A stretch of DNA of 64,000 bases, taken from contig JAHDGU010000011.1 of the NCBI GenBank assembly GCA_020627535.1, forward strand, positions 62,001 through 126,000. The letters run 5' to 3'. The stretch's first letter is position 1. Each line of letters opens with the position of its first letter. Of this stretch, positions 21,276-31,001 are shown piece by piece. Source of the DNA: Saprospiraceae bacterium. Lineage in GTDB: Bacteria > Bacteroidota > Bacteroidia > Chitinophagales > Saprospiraceae. A program made the translations under genes and the position numbers. The notes beneath the pieces were generated by a model that saw only the letters and a list, made by a program, of their open reading frames with translations, did not search any database and was not told the origin of the DNA.

Positions 21276-22011
21276 AAATCTCATTCTTACTGCTATCTTC
21301 GGCTCGCTCGTGACCGTGAGCCTGACAGCGCAAAACATGGTGAGCGTAAAGGGTGGCGCAGCGCTGAGCACTCAGACTAACCGAGATGGAACTTTTCGAT
21401 TTGATGTAGCTGCAGGCCTAGGATATGAGTTTGCTCTCAAAGGCCGTCTATGGATGCACCCAGAAATCAACTATATCCCCAAAGGAACTGCCATCGGTGT
21501 CTTCGAAAATGTGACCCAATATCGGACCAAAATCACCTATTTTGAGCTGCCTGTACTCTTCAAGTACAAATACGTCTACAACAACAGTTTTGACTGGGCA
21601 CTAGTCGGCGGGCCGAGTATCGGATATGCCTCCAAGGCAGAGAATGTGTTTTTTGCCCTTGGTCGTCCTTCAAGCCAAGAAATCCCTATAGATAAGTCCA
21701 CTGGTATCAATCCCATAGATATCGGAATCAATCTTGGCATCGAAGCCAACTTTGCCGTAGATTATGGACAGGTGACATTGTACTCTAGATTCCAACATGG
21801 CTGGTCAAGAGTAGCGGCCAATCCTGAGGGCTTCCCAGTGCGCAATATCGTATGGGAAAGTGGTCTCATGTTCAAATTTGGAAGACAGCGAGAGATTGAG
21901 ATCTATGAAGAGGACAATGTCGTGAAAGGTCGAGCCAAGGTCACAGAAAGGAAAAAGTCTGAGAATTCTAATTCTCGCAAGCCTGCACGCAAGAAACGCA
22001 AGCGCGGATAG
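21265..22011 (+). CDS. Outer-membrane beta-barrel protein (PorT/OMP_b-brl type) with a basic tail
   Basis: A 248-residue protein with a cleavable signal peptide (ending near SLTAQ) and the alternating pattern of an eight-stranded outer membrane barrel: VSVKGGAALS at the start, WMHPEINYIPKG, FELPVLFKYKY and a closing strand VWESGLMFKFG. This is the PorT-like family frequent in Bacteroidota. Unusually, it continues for about 45 residues past the last strand with an acidic then very basic tail (ending SRKPARKKRKRG), so the barrel does not finish at the C-terminus. Start overlaps the end of the FG-GAP gene by 11 bases, implying coupled translation. Confidence 0.82.
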   Translation: MKTRNLILTAIFGSLVTVSLTAQNMVSVKGGAALSTQTNRDGTFRFDVAAGLGYEFALKGRLWMHPEINYIPKGTAIGVFENVTQYRTKITYFELPVLFKYKYVYNNSFDWALVGGPSIGYASKAENVFFALGRPSSQEIPIDKSTGINPIDIGINLGIEANFAVDYGQVTLYSRFQHGWSRVAANPEGFPVRNIVWESGLMFKFGRQREIEIYEEDNVVKGRAKVTERKKSENSNSRKPARKKRKRG

Positions 22012-22133
22012 CTGCCGTGATAAGTCTTGTGATCTAGTGCCAATATCTATTTGAAGTAGACAAAATAAAGCTCCCGTCTCACTTCTATAGCAATAATGGT
22101 GTCTGAGGTGGTCTAGTTTTATCAAAAAACAAT

Positions 22134-22781
22134 ATGACTACTGAACACAACACTCGAAACAGGGCCCTGAAAATTGCATTGAGCACTGCTTTCATACTAA
22201 CGCTGCTCTGCTCGTGTGAATCGTTTTTCTGCACTGACGACTACACGCAAACTATGGTAGGTGAAGTTTACGATTACTACACTGGTCACCCAATCTCTGG
22301 GGCCCAAATGCACTTCCGCAAACCGGGCGTAGGGCCCGTCGAATATCTCGAGTCGGGCCCAAGTGATGGGAATGGAGATATTTCATTTACACATACAGGA
22401 TGCGCTGACGGACTATCCACGGTTTTCTTTTTTACAGGATTTACTCATCCAACATACGACAACTTCGGCGCTAGCTATATGTACGATCAAGGCACCCACA
22501 TCGGCTTCAGTGGAGTCCTATACCAAGAGAAAAAAATTGAGCTGCACTTCGTCAATGCTGATCAATCAGCCCCAGATACCATCAATTACCGCTCGGCATA
22601 TTCGATACTCAACTATCACACAGGCGGTGGAGATCAGCTCATTATAGACAACGAAGAATCCATTGAAATGACTGTTTGTGACAGCGTAGAGCTGAAAGTA
22701 TATTGGAGTCGGCCAGGTGAAGAGGACCAGAAAACCAGCATTCTTACGAGCGATCAGTCAAGCTTGAGGATTGAAATATGA
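22134..22781 (+). CDS. Putative lipoprotein with a carboxypeptidase-regulatory-like domain
   Basis: A 215-residue protein with a charged N-terminus, a hydrophobic segment and a lipobox-like LLCSC around residues 23-27. The section VGEVYDYYTGHPISGAQMHF followed by SDGNGDISFTH resembles the CarboxypepD_reg/Ig-like module (a beta sandwich typically beginning with G-x-V-x-D..T-x-x-P-I-x-G-A). The remainder is not recognised. It lies 122 bases after the barrel protein on the same strand and converges on the next FG-GAP gene. Function unknown. Confidence 0.65.
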   Translation: MTTEHNTRNRALKIALSTAFILTLLCSCESFFCTDDYTQTMVGEVYDYYTGHPISGAQMHFRKPGVGPVEYLESGPSDGNGDISFTHTGCADGLSTVFFFTGFTHPTYDNFGASYMYDQGTHIGFSGVLYQEKKIELHFVNADQSAPDTINYRSAYSILNYHTGGGDQLIIDNEESIEMTVCDSVELKVYWSRPGEEDQKTSILTSDQSSLRIEI

Positions 22782-22864
22782 TGTAGCGCGATCTCATCAA
22801 ACTTCCGGCTCTGCAGATTTGACCCCACTCATTAAGACGGCACTAGGAGAGTGAAAGATGGCTG

Positions 22865-24730
22865 CTAGTACTTGACGTATCGTACCCAGCGGCGGCAATA
22901 GTCATCTTCGATGTAAGCCAAATAGATGCCAGCTGGCAAACTATCCATTGTGGTACCGCTCGGCAGTCTGATGCCATCGATGGTGTACAAAATCAGGTCT
23001 AGAGGCTCTCGATCTGAGATAGCAATTGACTTCCTGTTACAACCTTCTGCGAGGACGTCTCTACTACGAGTACTGAGCTCGCTTTTGCAGTAGGCATGAA
23101 TCTCGGCTTCTGGATTATAATATGGATCATTGCTATCCGTACATCCCATCACGAAGACACGCTCATTGTCGGCATCAATCCACAGAGTTTTGTTGGACTC
23201 TATATCCCTCAGAGTGACTTGTGCCCCAGCTTGATACACTATATGGATTGAATCTGCTTGATCGTGACTTCCGAGTCCTATATGTGCAACGGCACTGCTT
23301 GAGGAAGCGTGTGAGCCACCAGAATAGTGATAGATCAGCTGAGAATCTACTTCAGTATAGACTTTAATCATCACAGGATGCTGGGCACTGACGAATGGGC
23401 TTGTACCGAGATGGAGTTTGAGATAGTTGTTTCCGACATGATCATTTCTGTAAAGCCTTGCACTTCTGTCAGGGATTTCCTCAGATACAGATCCGTCAAT
23501 ACTCCCTATGAGTATGTCCTGATCTCCATCATGATCAATGTCAGCTTTTGCCGCACCACGATGAATACGGGGGTGGTCCATGCCTGATATGAATGAAATA
23601 TCAGTCATCCCTTCTTGACTGCGATTCTCATAAAGTCGATTTTCATCAAAAAGGCTATTCTGTAAAAAAGGAGCGACGGCAATAAAGCCATTGGCTACAT
23701 ATAGGTCCTGATCTTGATCATTGTCAAAGTCTAAGTACAGAGCGCCCCAGGAAGTGCTATTGTTTCCATCATTGGTGGTGCTTGCATCGATGCCCAACAG
23801 CTCAGCTCTCTCCTCAAATACACCATTCACATTTTCCAGGTAGGCATTGCTACCAATATCCGTGAGATAAAGATCCAGATCAAAATCACCATCCATGTCC
23901 GCTACAGCTACACCCATGCCGTATAGTGGATAATCCAGCATATAGGACGTAGCTCCATTTGTATACTTGCCGGTCGTGTCACGCACTAGATACTCATTAG
24001 AAGTGAGCCACTCGCCAAAATCATTGACTACATACAAGCCTCGGTCAGACTCAAGATCAAGTTCAACACCAGTAAATCCACATCCACGTGCTGAGAGTCC
24101 CATCTCGCTTGCTTTCTCCACGAAGTATAAGTCACCTTGATTCTCATAATAAAAATTGACTTGACAGTCGTGTGCATAGCCTATGACCTCGTCAAGACTA
24201 TCAAGAATGAACTCGATCTCCGCGATATAATTGATCAGGTAAATATCTAGTAGACCATCGCCATTGATATCTGTCAGGAGGCTACCGACTGATGATCCAA
24301 AACCATCGATTCCAGCGGTAAGATTATGTCTTTCATACGATCCATTTCCGTCAGAGGCAAGAATGAAACTTGGTTGAGAGTTTTCATACGTAGCCAGCAA
24401 AATATCTGACCAACCATCGTTATTGAAATCCCCAACATTGACAGCCGCTGTGTTCCAATTGGGACCTATATTGACCAGATGTGATGAATCAGCAAATCCA
24501 TCTCCATTGAGATTTACATAGAGCTTGTCTGGTCTTTCGCCACCACATAAAAATATATCTTGCCAGCCGTCATTGTTGTAATCAAAGAAGGCCACACCAC
24601 CTCCAGTAAACTCAGGGCTCTGAGCTCTGTGAAGGATTCCGCTAGTAGAAGTAACATCAGTGAACTGCGCACTCGTCACTAAAGTGCTCAACAAGATCAT
24701 CAGAGATATGAGGGCGGATCGAAAGACCAT
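22865..24730 (-). CDS. Secreted FG-GAP/UnbV protein with a T9SS-type C-terminus
   Basis: A secreted protein of 621 residues with signal peptide (ending near VTSAQ), six or more DxDxDGxxD loops (DYNNDGWQD, DFNNDGWSD, DINGDGLLD, DMDGDFDLD, DIDHDGDQD), an ASPIC/UnbV segment (GSHASSSSAVAHIGLG, about 465-480) and a C-terminal region (LILYTIDGIRLPSG, LPAGIYLAYIEDD, VRYVKY) typical of a type A T9SS sorting domain. I use ATG 24730 because the 11 extra codons upstream lie in the T-run of the terminator of the preceding operon. Likely exported and surface attached; partner or ligand unknown. Confidence 0.85.
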   Translation of the reverse strand: MVFRSALISLMILLSTLVTSAQFTDVTSTSGILHRAQSPEFTGGGVAFFDYNNDGWQDIFLCGGERPDKLYVNLNGDGFADSSHLVNIGPNWNTAAVNVGDFNNDGWSDILLATYENSQPSFILASDGNGSYERHNLTAGIDGFGSSVGSLLTDINGDGLLDIYLINYIAEIEFILDSLDEVIGYAHDCQVNFYYENQGDLYFVEKASEMGLSARGCGFTGVELDLESDRGLYVVNDFGEWLTSNEYLVRDTTGKYTNGATSYMLDYPLYGMGVAVADMDGDFDLDLYLTDIGSNAYLENVNGVFEERAELLGIDASTTNDGNNSTSWGALYLDFDNDQDQDLYVANGFIAVAPFLQNSLFDENRLYENRSQEGMTDISFISGMDHPRIHRGAAKADIDHDGDQDILIGSIDGSVSEEIPDRSARLYRNDHVGNNYLKLHLGTSPFVSAQHPVMIKVYTEVDSQLIYHYSGGSHASSSSAVAHIGLGSHDQADSIHIVYQAGAQVTLRDIESNKTLWIDADNERVFVMGCTDSNDPYYNPEAEIHAYCKSELSTRSRDVLAEGCNRKSIAISDREPLDLILYTIDGIRLPSGTTMDSLPAGIYLAYIEDDYCRRWVRYVKY

Positions 24731-24750
24731 ACTGTGAATATAGAACAAAG

Positions 24751-24780
24751 AAAAAAGCCCCACTCCAGAGGAGTGAGGCC
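24751..24780 (-). terminator. Rho-independent terminator of the SusCD operon
   Basis: On the minus strand GCCTCACTC, loop CTCT, GGAGTGGGGC followed by TTTTTT, 27 bases past the stop of the last gene of the SusC-SusD-lipoprotein operon. Strong stem plus T-run. Confidence 0.85.
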
Positions 24781-24806
24781 TTATTTGTCATCTCAATGAG
24801 GATTGA

Positions 24807-25742
24807 CTATTGTTTTGTCAATCTCATCGTTCTCGTTGCATCATATCCACAAGCTCCACCTGCTTCGATGTACTTGACGATAATCTCAGAGTCATCTGTA
24901 ATATCCGCTGGAAGAGAGCCATCAGGATTGAGGAAAATACCAGGTGATCCACATCCTACTGCACAGTCTGTTCTCACAAGAGTAACGACATCACAGATCC
25001 ACTCAATGGTCGGGCTTACACCGAATCCACCAAAGTTGGATAGGAATGTAGCGTCAAACGTTCGAGTCGTAGTCGAACCTGGAATGGTTCTTAGCGTGAC
25101 AACTTCTTCGTCGAGAGAGACTGCGAATCCTTGATCACCAAACTCATCATAGCTCAGTAGGTAGTCTCCTACAAAAAGCTCATCTGAGATAGGACAAGTA
25201 GCATTGACTCTCCAGTCAAACAAAGCACCAAATGCAGGGCTATTGATCGTAGCATTGGTATTGGTCTGAGCAAATACTCGACCATCAGATAGCTCTACTT
25301 CAGATCTGAAAGCATAGAAGTCACCAGGACTCACAGCGTTGATATCAACACCTAGGAACGTTGACACCTCTGACATTGGCAAATTGAGGTTCATCCCTAG
25401 ATTACCAGTTCCAGAGTTTGTGGCAAAATCACTTGGAGTAAATGTTCTGTAAAGTTGCTCACCTGCTGACTGATCGCCATTGCTAGCATCATTATCAGAA
25501 TGACTCACATATAGTCTGTATTCAACCACATTCTGACCGCCATCTTCTGTACGGAAATCGAGGTCATGATTGTATGCTGTATTGCTCACATCCATGAGAT
25601 CAAATTCTCCTGAATTGAGAGAAAGTAACCTTGGAAATGCTCCAATCTCAGCCGTATCGATTGTAATAATCGGTCCTAATTCAGGATCAGCACTACAAGC
25701 GAGTAGTAATCCCAAACAAGCGGTATAAAGTATTTTTTTCAT
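24807..25742 (-). CDS. SusCD-associated lipoprotein of unknown function
   Basis: A 311-residue lipoprotein (signal KKILYTACLGLLLAC, lipobox LLAC). It is the third gene of the susC-susD operon, 23 bases after susD, and ends just before the operon terminator. Position and size suggest a SusE/SusF-like accessory surface protein that might bind the transported substrate, but no family motif is recognised. The C-terminal part has four Cys (CDVV, DCAVGCG, GACGYD), possibly two disulfides, and an earlier Cys in VNATCPIS. The N-terminal half looks like a beta-rich Ig-type domain. Confidence 0.75.
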   Translation of the reverse strand: MKKILYTACLGLLLACSADPELGPIITIDTAEIGAFPRLLSLNSGEFDLMDVSNTAYNHDLDFRTEDGGQNVVEYRLYVSHSDNDASNGDQSAGEQLYRTFTPSDFATNSGTGNLGMNLNLPMSEVSTFLGVDINAVSPGDFYAFRSEVELSDGRVFAQTNTNATINSPAFGALFDWRVNATCPISDELFVGDYLLSYDEFGDQGFAVSLDEEVVTLRTIPGSTTTRTFDATFLSNFGGFGVSPTIEWICDVVTLVRTDCAVGCGSPGIFLNPDGSLPADITDDSEIIVKYIEAGGACGYDATRTMRLTKQ

Positions 25743-25765
25743 AATTCGATTATTAGAGGATTAGA

Positions 25766-27466
25766 TTAATAACAAGGTCCAAGCTCAGCAGGATTCGTAT
25801 CCCAGAACACTTGCTCTGTGATAGACTTCTGACTGACATTCTGGTTTAGATTGACATGTACTGCTGGGTAGAAAGCAGATCTTGGCCATGCACCAGCTCC
25901 TTGCTCGATTGGTGGCTGCACCTCCTGTGGAGAAGCCGTACGTCTCATCCAGTTGTACGCTGCAAGACCATTACCATAAGAAGCAATCAAGAATTGCGTA
26001 CCAATGACTTCCATCTTATCACCTGCTTCGTCATATGCCTGCATGACCTGAGCCATGTATGTGCTATCATCAGCGGCTGAAGGGACGAAGTCCGCACCAG
26101 TAACAACTACAGGGTTTGTAGCCACTACTTCCTCAAGACTATTTGGATCTGCGGCACTAATAAAACTTTTCACCTTAGCAATAGATGCTGCCATACCATC
26201 TGCGAGATGCGTCTTAGCAGCCGCTTCATCACCAGCTTTGATGGCCATCTCCGCTTCATAGAAATCTATGAAGAAAGATGGAAAAATCGGATGTATACCC
26301 GCACCAAGCCCACCGTCAGTACCATTGTTATTTGTACGACCGAATGAATTGTTGTCAAATTTACCACCAGCAGGATAGACACCATAGACAGCTCTGATAT
26401 CACCATCTGGCGGAATACCATTACCATTTCCATGATCACGTCCGTAGTATCCAGCCTCTAGATCACCAACACAATAAGGCATGTCCTCATCGCAAGCCGT
26501 GAACCAAGTAGGAGTAGCCGTAGGGTCAGGACCAATTGAGAAAATACAATCGAATCTGTTGTCATTATCCAATGGCACGGTAGATACTTGACGGAAATAA
26601 TAGGCTCTGATTCTTGGATCAGTCGCACCATACTTACGCTGCATGACGTACATCAACCAGTTAGACTGATAATGCCCATCATCTACCTCATAGGAGTTGA
26701 CGTACAATGGGTGACGAGAATCTGGATTGTCACGGTTTGATCCGTACTGGAATTGGAAGTCAGAGCTCGCTGTGATAAGCCCACCATCAGTAATCAACTG
26801 ATTGAAAGTGGCTTGATCACCTTTATTCACTGCTGATCTAAGTAGAATAGAGTTACCAGCAGCTGTCCAATCTGCAGCACTACCACCATAGTAGTTGTCA
26901 AGAGCTGGACCAGGAGCAGTGTTGGCTTCCAAATCACTGATTCCTTCACTGATCAATGCCTCAGCTGCAGCATAAACATCGCTTCCAGAATCACTAGCAG
27001 GACCGAGATCGGCACTACCTTGACCTGCAGCTGTAAATGGCACATTGCCAAACATATCAACCAATGTCATGAGTACATAACCCTTCATGATTTTAGTCGC
27101 ACCTACATGGAACAACTGTCCAGTAGATTCACCTAGTTCAATAACGGCATCTGCATCCGGCAAAAAACCTGAGTAGGCAGATCTCCATAGGCCATCAAAG
27201 TTTTGTGGAGAGAACGCCGTTACATAAATACCTCCAGCAGTCAATGCTCGCTGACGAGACAACTGCATCGTGAAGAACTGCGTATTTTCTAAGACTCCAA
27301 CAAATCCTCCCTGGACACTATTGAAGAGACTCTCAATATCTGCCGTTTCTGGAGTCGGGTTGTTTGGATTCTCTTGAAGGTCTAGTTCAAACAAGTCTCC
27401 ACAAGAGAAGAATGTGAACACAAAGCCCATTAAGAGAATGGAATATATTCTTTTCATTTTATTCAA
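25766..27466 (-). CDS. SusD/RagB-family outer membrane lipoprotein
   Basis: SusD-type lipoproteins cap a SusC TonB-dependent channel and capture the nutrient at the cell surface. This 566-residue protein has a lipoprotein signal (FVFTFFSC), the early LDLQENPNNPT segment typical of the SusD-like 2 subfamily, TPR-like helical regions and a C-terminal (AYNWMRRTASPQ) region near the end that is common in the family. ATG 27457 (MKRIYSILL) is an alternative start three codons in. It lies 32 bases after the susC-like gene and is clearly cotranscribed. The transported substrate cannot be told from the window, since no glycosidase or peptidase is in the operon. Confidence 0.93.
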   Translation of the reverse strand: MNKMKRIYSILLMGFVFTFFSCGDLFELDLQENPNNPTPETADIESLFNSVQGGFVGVLENTQFFTMQLSRQRALTAGGIYVTAFSPQNFDGLWRSAYSGFLPDADAVIELGESTGQLFHVGATKIMKGYVLMTLVDMFGNVPFTAAGQGSADLGPASDSGSDVYAAAEALISEGISDLEANTAPGPALDNYYGGSAADWTAAGNSILLRSAVNKGDQATFNQLITDGGLITASSDFQFQYGSNRDNPDSRHPLYVNSYEVDDGHYQSNWLMYVMQRKYGATDPRIRAYYFRQVSTVPLDNDNRFDCIFSIGPDPTATPTWFTACDEDMPYCVGDLEAGYYGRDHGNGNGIPPDGDIRAVYGVYPAGGKFDNNSFGRTNNNGTDGGLGAGIHPIFPSFFIDFYEAEMAIKAGDEAAAKTHLADGMAASIAKVKSFISAADPNSLEEVVATNPVVVTGADFVPSAADDSTYMAQVMQAYDEAGDKMEVIGTQFLIASYGNGLAAYNWMRRTASPQEVQPPIEQGAGAWPRSAFYPAVHVNLNQNVSQKSITEQVFWDTNPAELGPCY

Positions 27467-27498
27467 AATTTTGATTCAAGAAATAGGATTGACCCTTC

Positions 27499-30400
27499 TT
27501 AGAATGTTACAGAAAGGTTGAATCCAATTCTCTTAGCAGTAGGACCTGTCACGAAGTCAATTCCTCTACCATTACCTACTCCAAGACTCAAGACTTCTGG
27601 ATCATAGTTAATTCCTTCTGGGAAGTTGATCGCCTTGAACCATAGGTTTTCACCAATGACAGATAGCGTAGCACTACCAAATGGTGTATTACTGAATACA
27701 CTTGTAGGCAGCTTATACGCGAGAGTTACCTCTCTTAGTCTCACATTGGTTGCATCAAAAACCTGACCTTCTCTAGGTCCGAAAAAGCCTTCGAAGAATG
27801 CATCACCTGCGAAAATCTGAACATTGTTTGGTGTTCCATCAGCAAGAGCTCCTTCTAGAATGAAAGGTAGGAATCTATCAAACTCTGTATCAGTCGTATT
27901 ACCACGTGCAAGATTCTGTGCAGTACTGATAGATAGTACATCACCACCTTTTTGGTAATTCCAGTTAACAAAGAGTGACAATCCTTTCCAACTCAAAGTA
28001 CTCAGATAAGAAACTGTATAGTCTGGGTTGGGATCACCAATCGGAGAGATCTCAGCAGATGTATTGTAGAAACCTTGACTGTTAACAAGAAGCTCACCAT
28101 TGACTCTTTCAAAAGTTGATCCTTGGATCACTGAGAAAGGCTCGCCGGGAACAGCGAAGTTTCCTAGATCTGTAAAACCAGCAATAGGCACTTGATCCAC
28201 ACCATCAGCGATAGACTCTACTGTGTTCTCATTGGATGTGAAGTTCAATCCAAGATCCCACTGTACTTCTTTGGCGATAGGTGTCAATGTAAGACCTAGT
28301 TCGATACCTCTGTTTGATACTTCAGCAGCGTTAATCGTAGTACGGTTAAAGCCTGTCGCAGGATCAAGATCCAATGCAACGATGAGATCTGAACTTTCTT
28401 TGTCATAGAGAGAAAGATCTACTCCAAATCTGTTCTTCCAGAATTTGGCTTCGATACCAAGTTCAATCTCAGTGTGCTTCTCCTCTGTGAGGTTGGCATT
28501 ACCAAGTTGATCAGAGATGAAGTTTGTATTTGCCACAGTTCCACCAGAAGTAATGAAGGCTCTTGGCTGAGTACCTAGTACTGTTCTTGTCTGATATGGA
28601 TCAGGATATCCAGCAGATGTTCCGATACCAGCTCTCAACTTCAAGTAGCTGATCGCATCACCTTGCAAGCCTTGAATTGCATCAGAAGCGATGAAAGAAA
28701 GGTTTGCAGATGGATAGAACACTGACTGATTTTCTGGCTCAAGTGTAGAAGTCCAGTCATTACGCGCTTGCAGTTGCAAGTACAAGTAGTTCTTGTAACC
28801 AAGTGTCGCAGAACCAAGAATACCAAGAAGGTTTTCAGCTCTGATGAAAGAGAAGGCATCATTCTCAATGAAGTTACCATGTCCCTCTAGTCCAAATACG
28901 AACTGCTGCGTACTGCTAGCACCGTCTAGATCAAGAGTCTCTCTTCTAGAGTTACCACCAATGAAACCACTAAGGTTCAAATCATTGCTGAGGTCAAAGT
29001 CATAGTTCAAAGTGGCAAGAAGGTCAGTGATCTTATTTCTTCTTGTAGAAGTCGCAAATACACCATCAGGCACCTGTACACCGCCTTTGTTGACAAATCT
29101 GATATTCTTTTGAGTATACTGATCCGCACTTGCACGGTAGTTGAAGCTCAGCCAATCATTGATCTGGTAGCTGAGGTTCATGCTTCCCCAAAATCTCTCG
29201 ATATCCTCACGATCCTGAGTATTGTTGAGCGTCCAAAGTGGATGCTGAATCTGAGAACCTTGACGATAGTACGTCTGAGAACCATCTAGCTCACTCTGGA
29301 ATGGTAGTCCAAATACATCAATACTTCGAGGTGTGTAAAGTACATCTGCAAAGAGAGATGGTACGTTGTCACCGAATGTTCCAGAACCAAATCCCGGAGA
29401 GATCGGTGGAGAAATTCTATCAGAAGACATGAAGTTGAATACACCGTTCAACTTTAGACCATTGGCCAAAGTCGTTCCAGCACCAAGAGATAGATTGTGC
29501 TTGAGGTACTCATTTGATTTGCTTCCGTCAGCTCTGTCAGGCGTATAACCTTCATCGCTCAAGTAGCTATATGCTGCATTGAAGCGACCAGCATTACCTA
29601 GGTTCTTTGAAACATTGACACTTGTGTTTGTGCTCAATCCTCTTTCGAAGAAGTTCTCAGCACTCTCATATGGCTGATACGCATAAGTATCAAATGTCTT
29701 TGACGGATACTGATCTGCAAATCCAGGTCCAGTAGTGTATGGGTGAGCTAGAAGCACACGACCATTTTCTTCGCCTCTATAAGCAGAGCCGTAGAATGCA
29801 GGATCTAGATTGTCAAAGGCAGGTCCCCAGTTAGAGAAGAACCAACCGAAAGATCCCGAGAATCCATTGCCAAAAGTGTTCTGGTAATCAGGAAGGTTTG
29901 CCACAGATGTAGAACTCACGTTTTGAGTCACACTGATTTCAAATCCTTTGTCTCTGCTAGGATCAGTTTCTCCAGTTTTGGTCGTCACGAGTACTACACC
30001 ATTACGGCCTTGCTCACCGTAGAGTACAGTGGCACTCAATCCTTTCAAGATGCTGATCTCAGCAATGTTGTTAGGATCAAGATCCAAGAAACGGCTAGAT
30101 GCAGAAGCACCACCAGACACAAAGTTGTTATCCGTGTTTGTAGAAGTGTTGAATGGAACACCATCTACGACGAAGAGTGGCTGGTTGTCACCTGTGATCG
30201 AAGAGAAACCACGGATGACAATACTTGTACCTGATCCGGCAAGTCCGGAAGTAGAAGTAATGTCTACACCTGTAGTCTTTCCACGAAGAACACGTGCGAC
30301 ATCAGTCTCAGCACGACCTTCGAGTGCAGCTGGAGCGATGGTGTTGACACCATATCCCAGTGCTTTTCTTTCTTTCTTGATACCAAGTCCTGTGACGACG

Positions 30401-30705
30401 AGCTCTTCTAGCTGGATACCTTCCGCTAGAGTCACGTCCAAGACATTGGATGCTCCAATGGCTACTTCTTGATTGTCGAAGCCAATGTAGCTAAATACCA
30501 AGATGTCGCTTCCAGCTGGAACATCAATGGAGTACGAGCCATCAATCTCAGTGGTAGTACCTACAGTGGTACCCTTCACCTCGACCTGGGCCGCAATCAA
30601 AGGTTCGCCAGTTGCATCTGTAACAGTACCTGTCACAGTTCGCTGTGCGATCGTAAAGCTTAACGCTCCGAACACCAGCATCACGCATAGTGAGAGTCTT
30701 TTCAT
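27499..30705 (-). CDS. SusC/RagA-family TonB-dependent outer membrane transporter
   Basis: This 1068-residue protein is the channel partner of the SusD-like protein. In order: signal peptide (ending near FTIAQ), a carboxypeptidase-regulatory-like domain (VTGTVTDATGEPLIAAQVEVKG), a TonB-dependent plug (VTGLGIKKERKALGYGV, TSTSGLAGSGTSIVIRG, LFVVDGVPF) and a 22-strand barrel ending FNLSVTF with the C-terminal Phe. Plug and barrel are complete. The 295 bases upstream, shared with the end of pdxJ, contain no other gene and should hold the operon promoter; I could not identify a full consensus there. Confidence 0.96.
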   Translation of the reverse strand: MKRLSLCVMLVFGALSFTIAQRTVTGTVTDATGEPLIAAQVEVKGTTVGTTTEIDGSYSIDVPAGSDILVFSYIGFDNQEVAIGASNVLDVTLAEGIQLEELVVTGLGIKKERKALGYGVNTIAPAALEGRAETDVARVLRGKTTGVDITSTSGLAGSGTSIVIRGFSSITGDNQPLFVVDGVPFNTSTNTDNNFVSGGASASSRFLDLDPNNIAEISILKGLSATVLYGEQGRNGVVLVTTKTGETDPSRDKGFEISVTQNVSSTSVANLPDYQNTFGNGFSGSFGWFFSNWGPAFDNLDPAFYGSAYRGEENGRVLLAHPYTTGPGFADQYPSKTFDTYAYQPYESAENFFERGLSTNTSVNVSKNLGNAGRFNAAYSYLSDEGYTPDRADGSKSNEYLKHNLSLGAGTTLANGLKLNGVFNFMSSDRISPPISPGFGSGTFGDNVPSLFADVLYTPRSIDVFGLPFQSELDGSQTYYRQGSQIQHPLWTLNNTQDREDIERFWGSMNLSYQINDWLSFNYRASADQYTQKNIRFVNKGGVQVPDGVFATSTRRNKITDLLATLNYDFDLSNDLNLSGFIGGNSRRETLDLDGASSTQQFVFGLEGHGNFIENDAFSFIRAENLLGILGSATLGYKNYLYLQLQARNDWTSTLEPENQSVFYPSANLSFIASDAIQGLQGDAISYLKLRAGIGTSAGYPDPYQTRTVLGTQPRAFITSGGTVANTNFISDQLGNANLTEEKHTEIELGIEAKFWKNRFGVDLSLYDKESSDLIVALDLDPATGFNRTTINAAEVSNRGIELGLTLTPIAKEVQWDLGLNFTSNENTVESIADGVDQVPIAGFTDLGNFAVPGEPFSVIQGSTFERVNGELLVNSQGFYNTSAEISPIGDPNPDYTVSYLSTLSWKGLSLFVNWNYQKGGDVLSISTAQNLARGNTTDTEFDRFLPFILEGALADGTPNNVQIFAGDAFFEGFFGPREGQVFDATNVRLREVTLAYKLPTSVFSNTPFGSATLSVIGENLWFKAINFPEGINYDPEVLSLGVGNGRGIDFVTGPTAKRIGFNLSVTF

Positions 30706-31001
30706 GTGATAAGATATTTAGTTTTCAAATAGTCATAGGGTGCAACCTGACGGCCACATCACCCCACAAAGCAAATACATATTCTTCTAAAAGTGAAGAA
30801 ATCGTTAATAAAATTCTTTCTGACAACAATTGGCCTGTTGATTCATATTCGTGCTTCAATCCGCGTCAACAGGAGGATCAAGAGACCATGGAGGATGTGT
30901 TTAGACCAAGGGTTTGAAAGGATTTGCAGCCCCTTAACATCCTGTTAACATTCCACAAGACGTCATTAACACCAAGCTGGTTGGGGAAAATTGAAAAAAA
31001 A

